DNA of 6,850 nt from Persicitalea sp038242095 (GTDB lineage Bacteria; Bacteroidota; Bacteroidia; Cytophagales; Spirosomataceae). The notes under the pieces were generated by a model, which saw only the letters and a program-made list of their open reading frames with translations, was not told the origin of the DNA and ran no database searches. Positions 1 to 5,591 of this stretch are shown in pieces; within the stretch, counting starts at the first letter, position 1, and the number at the start of each line of letters is the position of its first letter. The DNA lies in contig JBBSSJ010000253.1 of NCBI GenBank assembly GCA_038242095.1, positions 1-6,850 on the forward strand, read 5' to 3'. The position numbers and the translations under genes are program-made.

Positions 1-1712
1 CTGTATTTGTACACGCTCACCGATTTACCAGGCTTGAGTGTTCCCACGATTTGAATACCGTTGGGTTGGCGCCCCAAGGTTCTAGGAGCAATCATCCAGC
101 GACGTGTATCGTGGTAACGCTGCTCTTCGTACACCATTTCGATGCGCTTTTCATTCTGAAAACGAGCTACCAAAGCTGATCCGGCATCCGTGATGGCGGG
201 CATCCCGGAGCGGAAACGAATCTTATTGAGCCACATGCGCGCTTCTTCCTCTTGTCCCAGGGCTATGCAGGCCTCGGCGTAGTTGAATACCGCCTCGGTG
301 TAGCGCAGGAAAGGCCAGGGAATCTCCTGGTAAGTGTTCTGATCCACGATGGCCGGATTGGGATCGGTAAACTTGCGCATGTAATAACCCGTGTAGCTCC
401 CGTTCCAGTCTTCAATAGAACTGTTGCGCGTGTCCAAGCCAAAGTGCGTCACTTTTTTACCCGTAGCGTCGACCACCTCGTAGCGACCCGTCTGAATCTG
501 GCTGGCGGGATCCTTGGGTAGGTTGGCGTTAGAACGTACCTTCCACGGGGTGCCCTCGTGCATGATGGAAGCATCGAATCGCGGATCGCGGTTAGCATAG
601 GGATCCGATGCCTGCGCGGGATTGCTCCAATCAAACTTGGTGCCGTCCAGCATTTCGTAATCGTCCACCAGCAACTGGATTGGTGAGTTACCCGCCCAGT
701 TATTGTAGCCGTTGGGACCATTATACAAGCCGATTTGGCCACCGCCCTCTTGCTTGGCGTTGATAAAATAGCGGCCAAATAAGATCTCCGTCTCCCCACC
801 GTTACGCGCCAAGGCGACGTTCATGTAGTTCGTCATGCCTTGGGCAGGTGGCGTAGCAGGCGTAGTTAAGTCCAGCTTGTAGCCACGATTTAAGTCAAGC
901 ACTGCTTTGGCCGCATCCTTGGCCAATTGCCAGCGCGCAATACGGTCACCCGTCAAATAGCCTAACAACTCAGGCTGCGCGTATGCGGCAATGACACTTG
1001 ACTTCGCCTTGGCGGTGGGAATGTCGTGCAGGTCACTGGCCGCGTAAGTAAGGATCCGGGCTTTCAGAGCTAACGCCGCCGCTTTGGAAGCGCGCCCTTT
1101 TGCCAGATTTTTACCATCCAGAAGCTTAATAGCTTCATCTAGATCTTTCACGATGAAGTCTACCGTTTCAGCCCAGGTGTTTCGCGCAACGGTATAATCA
1201 GCTTCTCCTAATTTGTAAGGCCGATCAATCAAAGGCACACCACCATAGTAGCGGGCGAGCTGATGGTAATAATAGGCCCGCATGAATTTGGCTTCGCCCT
1301 GCAAACGCTCCACAATGTTGTTTGTATTGGGAAACTTGGGATCGGCCAGGTTCTCCAACGCCAGGTTGGTAGCTCGGATGCGGGAATACATGGTACCAAA
1401 TTCGTAGTTGCCACTTGTCCAGCCCGGATCCGATGGACTGGAGCGCGATTCGGTAACAGTGGTGATATTACGACCCGGGTGGGTGAACATCGCATCATCA
1501 GTAAGGGAAGCGAGCATCTGCTCGTCGAAGCCGCCGTTGCCAAGACCACCATAAATGTTGGTCACAAAAGCTTCTGCTAATGCCGCATCAGTCCATACTG
1601 CTTCCTGCGATAATTGGTTGAGCGGCTGTGTGTTTACAAAGTCGTCGTTGCAACTCGTCACCGTCACAAGGCCCGCCACGAATGCCAGACCTAAAAATTT
1701 ATATTTTCTCAT
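1..1712 (-). CDS. RagB/SusD family nutrient-binding outer-membrane lipoprotein (C-terminus cut by window edge)
   Basis: Surface lipoprotein that captures ligand and caps the SusC-type transporter encoded just upstream. The minus-strand frame is open from ATG 1712-1710 to the window edge: 570 full codons, no stop. The N-terminus is a lipoprotein signal (MRKYKF, a hydrophobic stretch, then VTSC), which makes Cys21 the lipidated residue. Family landmarks in order: TQPLNQLSQEAVWTD just after the Cys, NIYGGLG, KFMRAYYYHQLARYYGGVPL (SusD helical core), FNYAEACIALGQ near residues 476-487 (TPR-like helix), NKIRFRSGMP, and NEKRIEMVYEEQRYHDTRRW at 520-539, the usual C-terminal signature. The family is usually about 500-650 residues, so probably only a few dozen residues and the stop are missing. 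The start lies 20 bp after the susC-like stop, so the two are almost certainly co-transcribed. The ligand cannot be told. I checked the frame at several points along the gene and saw no frameshift. Confidence 0.96.
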   Translation of the reverse strand, partial: MRKYKFLGLAFVAGLVTVTSCNDDFVNTQPLNQLSQEAVWTDAALAEAFVTNIYGGLGNGGFDEQMLASLTDDAMFTHPGRNITTVTESRSSPSDPGWTSGNYEFGTMYSRIRATNLALENLADPKFPNTNNIVERLQGEAKFMRAYYYHQLARYYGGVPLIDRPYKLGEADYTVARNTWAETVDFIVKDLDEAIKLLDGKNLAKGRASKAAALALKARILTYAASDLHDIPTAKAKSSVIAAYAQPELLGYLTGDRIARWQLAKDAAKAVLDLNRGYKLDLTTPATPPAQGMTNYMNVALARNGGETEILFGRYFINAKQEGGGQIGLYNGPNGYNNWAGNSPIQLLVDDYEMLDGTKFDWSNPAQASDPYANRDPRFDASIMHEGTPWKVRSNANLPKDPASQIQTGRYEVVDATGKKVTHFGLDTRNSSIEDWNGSYTGYYMRKFTDPNPAIVDQNTYQEIPWPFLRYTEAVFNYAEACIALGQEEEARMWLNKIRFRSGMPAITDAGSALVARFQNEKRIEMVYEEQRYHDTRRWMIAPRTLGRQPNGIQIVGTLKPGKSVSVYKY

Positions 1713-1732
1713 AGTGTTCTGTTTTAAATTAT

Positions 1733-4700
1733 TTAGAATGAGGCGGTCAGGCCGAAATTGATAACCTTCTGCTGCGGGTAATAGTAACCCGTCGAGTTAT
1801 CCGCTTCTGGATCGAACACCTTCAACTTGTCCCAGGTGATCATGTTCAGACCATTGAAATAGACCCGGAAATTACTCAATCCTACCTTGCTTACAATTTG
1901 AGCAGGAATCGAATAGCCAAGTTCCAGGTTCTTCAAGCGAATGTAATCCGAGCTGCGCAGCCAATAATCGTTACCACCTGAATAGTATTGATCACTCCGA
2001 TTAGCTATACGCGGATGAACGCTGCTTGGATTATCGATGGTCCATCTGTTTTCGTATTGATCCAACAGGTAGTTACCGATGTTACCGGCTTCTCCTGTGC
2101 TCACGTATTGCTTGGCGCCAGCTGCACCCTGGAACAGCACAGTTAGGTCAAAGTTCTTGAACTGAGCGCCCAAATTCATACCGCCCTGGAATAAAGGCAG
2201 ATTGGTGTTGGACAGCCGAACCTGGTCATCAGCCGTAATTTTGCCATCCTTGTTGTAGTCTACATACTTCATGTCGCCGGGGCGCAGATTTTTCTGAATC
2301 GCCGAGTAGTCAGGATGGTCGCCGTCAATTTCTGCCTGATCCTTGAACACCCCGTCGTATTTATAGATAACATAGGTGTTCATCGGCTTACCCGTGGAAC
2401 GTTGCCACTCGGGAGCACCGGGAGCCTCATCCCAGAAGATAATCTCGTTCTGCGCGTAGCCGCCATTCACGCTGAAATTGTACTTGAACTCCTTGTACGA
2501 GTTACGATAGCCAATATTGAACTCGAAGCCCCGGTTTTTAACCTCGCCGATGTTCTGGCGGGGCAGGCTCAGGCCAGTCGTGCTGGGCACAGAGGCATTT
2601 TTAAACCAAAGGATATTGGTCCGATGGTTACTGAATGCATCTAGCTCAACCGTTACCTTGCCATCAAACAGCTGGGCATCCAAACCGATGTTGGAGTTGG
2701 TAGCTACTTCCCACGTAATGTCCTCGTTGGGAACCCGGGTTTCGAAAAGCGTTTTGGTTTCGCTGCCCCCAATGATGTAGCTGTTGAAACCATAAGTAGC
2801 CAGATATTGATAGGTATCGATTTGGTCGTTACCTAACTGACCGATCGAACCGCGCAGTTTCAGGAAGTTTACAACCGGAACGTTGTTTTTCCAGAAGTTT
2901 TCTTCCGATACTACCCAACCCGCCATGATGCCGGGGAAGAAGCCGTAACGCGTGGCTTTTGGAAAAATGTCCGAGCCATCATAGCGCCACAAGAATTCAG
3001 CGATGTACTTTTCCTTAAAGTTGTAGCCAACCCGACCGAAGTAGTTCAAACGAGCGGAGTTATAAGCGCCACCACCGTTGTCTTTCGATTTGTCTCCTCC
3101 GGCAAAAAGCTGATCCAGGGCGGGTGAAATGAAGTAACGCCGGAACGCACTCATATTATCGCCCGAAATCGTCTCCCGGTTGGAGCCAACCAGCAAGTTG
3201 ACGGTATGGCTACCAAACGTCTTATCGTAGTTGATGTTACCGCCCAACAGAATGTTTAATTGGTTGTTATTTCCCAAAGTCAGGTTAGGCTCCGAAGGTC
3301 CGCGAACGCTCGCTACCAGCTTGGGTGTCACCCCGTCGGCCTCAAAACCAGTACCCCGCTGGTAAAGCGTCCAGGGTATCTGCCAGCGCTTGGTGTTACG
3401 GCTCAAATTGTCAACAGCCGCCGTGGCGGTCACTTTCAACCCGTTTACACCGGGAATCTTGATTTCCAGCGAGCCATTGGTCTGCACATAGTTGCGAATG
3501 TCCTTTTCGTAGCCGCTCAGATCCGTGGTGACAACCACTGGATTCTCGCCGTTTTCGATATCAGGGCCTGGTCGACCGTCGGGCCAATAGGCTGGCTCCT
3601 GGGGCTTGCCGCGTTGCAGCATCCGGAAGATGACACCTGCACCTTTGGTCGGGAAGGCGCGGTTTTCCTGCCGTCCCAAAATACCCAGATTCACCTTTAC
3701 ATATTTGTTGATATCCGCGTCAAGATTGATCCGCAGGTCATACTGCTTGTAGCCCGTTGCAGAATTAATGTAGTAAGCATCCTGGTTTTGGTACCCCAGC
3801 GAAGCCAGGTAACGGACATTTTCCGAACCACCCGTCAACTGCACGTTGTGGCGCACCTGCGGAGAGTTTTTCTTGAAAGTCTCTCCGTACCAATCAGTGT
3901 TCGGGTGGCCCCAGGGATCGGAACCATCGCGGTACTTTTGGAAATCATCCTGTGTGTAGGGTGCTTTACGCACCTTGCCATCGGGACCCGTGTACACACC
4001 CGTAGTTTTGTAAGCCTCGTTGGCGGCCGCCCATTCAGCCGTGGGGAGCTCGTAAATGTTGAGATCGTTCAACATGCTGGTGTACTGAGCGGCATCGGCC
4101 AGCTTAGGTACTACCGTTGGATTGGAGAATCCCTGGTTGAAGGAGTAGGACAGCGAAGGCTTACCTGTTTTACCCCGCTTGGTAGTAATCAGGATTACGC
4201 CGTTGGCTGCGCGCGAACCGTAAATTGCGGCGGCGGCATCTTTCAGTACCGAAATACTCTCGATATCGGCAGGATTGATACGGTCCAGACCACCATTACG
4301 GTTCGGAATACCGTCGATAACGATCAGCGCGCTGTTGTTACCCAACGTGTTACCGCCGCGAATACGAATGGTAGCGCCGTCGTAGCCGGGCTCACCCGAA
4401 CGGTTCACGACCGTTACGCCCGGCAGGCGACCCGCCAGCGAGTTAGCCAGGTTGACCGCAGGTGACTTTACCAGTTCGTCTCCTTTAACGGACGTAACCG
4501 AACCCGTGATGGTTTCCTTTTTCTGAACACCATAACCCACCACTACCACTTCATTGAGTGCTTTGGTATCGGACAGAAGTTGAATATCCAGTTTGGAGCG
4601 GCCATTGAGCAGTACTTCCTGCGACACATAGCCGATGGAAGAAAAAATGAGCGTGACATTGCCATTCGGCACATTGAGAAGGTACGTCCCCTCGGCGTCG

Positions 4701-4891
4701 GTGGTAGTTCCGGTAGTCGTGGCTTTTACCAAAATATTGACACCGGGAATACCGACCCCGGTTTCGTCGCTAACCTTACCCGTAACGGCCAGATCCTGCG
4801 CGAATGCGCCGAAGGAAACCGTCAAGAGTAGGGTTAGCGTAAATAGCCAAAGTCTGCCGAGCAGACTGGCGCTTTGTGTAGTGATTTTCAT
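1733..4891 (-). CDS. SusC/RagA family TonB-linked outer-membrane transporter
   Basis: Complete 1052-residue TonB-dependent outer-membrane channel that imports ligand handed over by the SusD-like partner. Residues 1-32 are a Sec signal ending AFAQ, with likely cleavage before Gln32. Residues about 36-107 form a carboxypeptidase-regulatory-like beta-sandwich (VTGKVSDETGVGIPGVNI ... TDAEGTYLL ... FSSIGYVSQEV). Next comes the SusC hallmark ALNEVVVVGYGVQKK (111-125, TonB-box region), then the plug at about 128-240 with LAGRLPGV, IRIRGG, ALIVIDGIP, IESISVLKDA and AAIYGSRAANGVILITTKRG. The rest is the barrel, ending in the aromatic-terminal strand VINFGLTASF. An acidic loop DYNKDGKITADD (878-889) resembles an EF-hand-type calcium loop and is often seen in this family. 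There is no N-terminal STN domain, so direct signalling to an anti-sigma factor is not expected. Length and domain order are ordinary. The substrate is unknown. Confidence 0.98.
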   Translation of the reverse strand: MKITTQSASLLGRLWLFTLTLLLTVSFGAFAQDLAVTGKVSDETGVGIPGVNILVKATTTGTTTDAEGTYLLNVPNGNVTLIFSSIGYVSQEVLLNGRSKLDIQLLSDTKALNEVVVVGYGVQKKETITGSVTSVKGDELVKSPAVNLANSLAGRLPGVTVVNRSGEPGYDGATIRIRGGNTLGNNSALIVIDGIPNRNGGLDRINPADIESISVLKDAAAAIYGSRAANGVILITTKRGKTGKPSLSYSFNQGFSNPTVVPKLADAAQYTSMLNDLNIYELPTAEWAAANEAYKTTGVYTGPDGKVRKAPYTQDDFQKYRDGSDPWGHPNTDWYGETFKKNSPQVRHNVQLTGGSENVRYLASLGYQNQDAYYINSATGYKQYDLRINLDADINKYVKVNLGILGRQENRAFPTKGAGVIFRMLQRGKPQEPAYWPDGRPGPDIENGENPVVVTTDLSGYEKDIRNYVQTNGSLEIKIPGVNGLKVTATAAVDNLSRNTKRWQIPWTLYQRGTGFEADGVTPKLVASVRGPSEPNLTLGNNNQLNILLGGNINYDKTFGSHTVNLLVGSNRETISGDNMSAFRRYFISPALDQLFAGGDKSKDNGGGAYNSARLNYFGRVGYNFKEKYIAEFLWRYDGSDIFPKATRYGFFPGIMAGWVVSEENFWKNNVPVVNFLKLRGSIGQLGNDQIDTYQYLATYGFNSYIIGGSETKTLFETRVPNEDITWEVATNSNIGLDAQLFDGKVTVELDAFSNHRTNILWFKNASVPSTTGLSLPRQNIGEVKNRGFEFNIGYRNSYKEFKYNFSVNGGYAQNEIIFWDEAPGAPEWQRSTGKPMNTYVIYKYDGVFKDQAEIDGDHPDYSAIQKNLRPGDMKYVDYNKDGKITADDQVRLSNTNLPLFQGGMNLGAQFKNFDLTVLFQGAAGAKQYVSTGEAGNIGNYLLDQYENRWTIDNPSSVHPRIANRSDQYYSGGNDYWLRSSDYIRLKNLELGYSIPAQIVSKVGLSNFRVYFNGLNMITWDKLKVFDPEADNSTGYYYPQQKVINFGLTASF

Positions 4892-5094
4892 AGATTAGTT
4901 TTCGATAAAATTGAAATTGTGTAGCGTCGATCGTTGATTGGCGTGGATGGCTCAGGGCCAACTAGTCATAGGTTGGGCGGTAGTGAGGGGCTTACGCTCT
5001 GGGCAAAATGCGATTCCGGGAGTACTCATTTTCATTCCTACATAAGCGATGGGATTTGATGTTATGTATATGTTCCTATAAGAAGATGAAATAG
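4892..5094 (-). promoter_or_regulatory. Long 5' leader of the susC-like gene
   Basis: About 200 bases separate the susC-like start codon from the best upstream promoter-like box. I see no convincing conserved gene here. The part next to the start codon is A/T-rich (AAAACTAATCT before ATG) with no Shine-Dalgarno sequence, as is normal in Bacteroidota. The leader contains a short inverted repeat (5039-5068) and a 27-codon reading frame, 5035 down to 4952, whose coding status is doubtful. No known riboswitch was recognised. That the region is transcribed is inferred from the promoter position. Confidence 0.4.
5039..5068 (-). repeat. Short inverted repeat in the susC leader (7-bp arms)
   Basis: TACATAA (5039-5045) and TTATGTA (5062-5068) are perfect reverse complements with 16 bases between them. 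The repeat lies just downstream of the putative -7 box at 5095-5102, so it could be an operator or a weak A/T-rich hairpin at the 5' end of the leader. Arms of seven A/T-rich bases can arise by chance, so function is speculative. Confidence 0.25.
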
Positions 5095-5102
5095 CAAATA
5101 TA
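5095..5102 (-). promoter_or_regulatory. Bacteroidota-type -7 promoter box for the susC/susD-like operon
   Basis: The minus strand reads TATATTTG, an exact match to the Bacteroidota -7 consensus TAnnTTTG. It is the only full match I found between the susC start and the upstream terminator. Expected transcript start is near 5090, giving a leader of about 200 nt. No TTG-type -33 element is present at the usual spacing; that region is an A/T-rich tract belonging to the upstream terminator tail, so the promoter may be weak or need an activator. Confidence 0.45.
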
Positions 5103-5126
5103 CTGTATAGATATGATTTATTTATT

Positions 5127-5164
5127 AAAAAAAATTAAAAACAGCTATTAAATGCGATTAGCTG
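5127..5164 (-). terminator. Intrinsic-type terminator ending the cytochrome/small-ORF unit
   Basis: On the minus strand CAGCTA (5164-5159) and TAGCTG (5147-5142) form a perfect 6-bp stem with an 11-base loop, followed directly by T5-AA-T8 (5141-5127). It sits 43 bp after the last stop of the broken P-loop frame and 24 bp before the susC promoter box, where a boundary between two same-strand units is expected. The stem is short with three G-C pairs, so efficiency may be modest. Confidence 0.6.
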
Positions 5165-5206
5165 GCAAAAACGCGCTTTACGTTTCAAATTAAGAGGGCC
5201 TCCAGA

Positions 5207-5331
5207 TTATTTTGAAATACCCAATTTGAAATACCCAAGAGGGATGGAGATTGGTGCTTTTTTCGAGATCAACTTTCTGGCGTTCGTGCTTTTCCTGCGC
5301 CGGGAGGGCCAACAATTAAATATATGTTCAT
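5207..5331 (-). pseudogene. Frameshifted, truncated P-loop NTPase remnant (zeta-toxin or AAA/kinase-like N-terminus)
   Basis: An ATG at 5331-5329 overlaps the TGA of the upstream 70-residue gene as ATGA. The frame reads MNIYLIVGPPGAGKARTPES and stops at 5271-5269: only 20 residues, but it begins with a beta-strand plus a near-complete Walker A motif whose final Ser/Thr is missing. Reading one base back at the A-run 5293-5290 restores GPPGAGKST and continues NARKLISKKAPISIPLGYFK to a TAA at 5209-5207, making a 41-residue composite. This is what one A lost from the run GGAAAA(A)GC would produce. A start-proximal strand followed by GxPGAGKST is typical of zeta-type toxins and small P-loop kinases, normally about 150-250 residues. 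Here nearly all of the body, including the Walker B and lid regions, is absent. The exact family is inference; decay and truncation are visible directly. A sequencing error could explain the frameshift but not the missing body. Confidence 0.6.
5211..5238. repeat. Perfect 14-bp tandem duplication
   Basis: TTTGAAATACCCAA occurs twice back to back (5211-5224 and 5225-5238) with no mismatch. It falls inside the tail of the broken P-loop frame. Fourteen is not a multiple of three, so the duplication is a second frame-changing event there: with one copy removed the restored frame would read on from GYFK as IIWRPS before a different stop. It looks like a recent slippage event in unconstrained DNA. 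Confidence 0.85.
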
Positions 5332-5540
5332 TGGACCGCCTCGATTCGCCCATCTCCAATTTCGCCAACGAAACGGCCATCTTCCCGCCGATACACCAGT
5401 GGTTGACCGATGGAAAAAAGATACTTCCTAGCGTCGTCGGCGCACTCCCGTTCCCACTCGATCAATTCCTCGTCCGTCATGTCGAGCGGATCTTTTGTCA
5501 TTTCGCCGACTTGATATTGAATCTCCTCTTTAACTTCCAT
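5328..5540 (-). CDS. Small acidic protein of unknown function, possible orphan antitoxin
   Basis: A 70-residue protein from ATG 5540-5538 to TGA 5330-5328; no named family recognised. It is strongly acidic (19 Asp/Glu against 9 Lys/Arg). The N-terminal half, about residues 2-42, looks helical (MTDEELIEWERECADDARKY). The C-terminal part, LVYRREDGRFVGEIGDGRIE (48-67), looks like a short beta-hairpin or sheet. There is no signal peptide or membrane segment, so it should be cytoplasmic. Later Met codons (14 and 21) are possible starts, but the first Met follows the A/T-rich, SD-less context usual for the group. It lies 51 bp after the cytochrome gene on the same strand, and its stop overlaps the start of the broken P-loop frame as ATGA. 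That coupling, with small size and acidity, fits the antitoxin of a two-gene toxin-antitoxin-like pair that has lost its partner. This role is inference. Confidence 0.72.
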   Translation of the reverse strand: MEVKEEIQYQVGEMTKDPLDMTDEELIEWERECADDARKYLFSIGQPLVYRREDGRFVGEIGDGRIEAVQ

Positions 5541-5591
5541 AACTATACGTTTTATTTTATTAAAAAAGTAAATTATACTGCCAATATACCA
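5541..5591 (-). promoter_or_regulatory. Intergenic gap with a weak -7-like box before the small acidic gene
   Basis: This 51-bp A/T-rich spacer has no G/C-rich hairpin, so no terminator after the cytochrome gene is evident. The minus strand carries TATATTGG (5588-5581), one base off the TAnnTTTG consensus, about 40 bases before the small gene's ATG. It could be the small gene's own promoter, but a one-mismatch match in A/T-rich DNA is weak evidence; read-through from the cytochrome gene is equally likely. Confidence 0.2.

Noticed and set aside
3260..4465. Plus-strand open frame of 401 codons
   Set aside because: It lies wholly antisense to the SusC-like gene, which has full family signatures over the same bases. 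The plus-strand translation shows no recognisable domain; it is a shadow frame.
4926..4936. CGATCG-centred imperfect palindrome in the susC leader as an operator
   Set aside because: Only the central six bases are symmetric; the flanks do not extend the symmetry enough to separate it from chance.
4776..4961. Minus-strand 61-codon frame overlapping the susC start
   Set aside because: It begins at a TTG rather than an ATG, overlaps the SusC signal-peptide region out of frame, and has low-complexity, unrecognisable content.
5287..5298. Programmed -1 frameshift that would rescue the Walker A frame
   Set aside because: In the zero frame the site reads GCA GGA AAA GCA, which is not a proper X XXY YYZ slippery heptamer, and no strong stimulatory structure was seen. 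The rescued product would still be only 41 residues, so decay is the simpler explanation.
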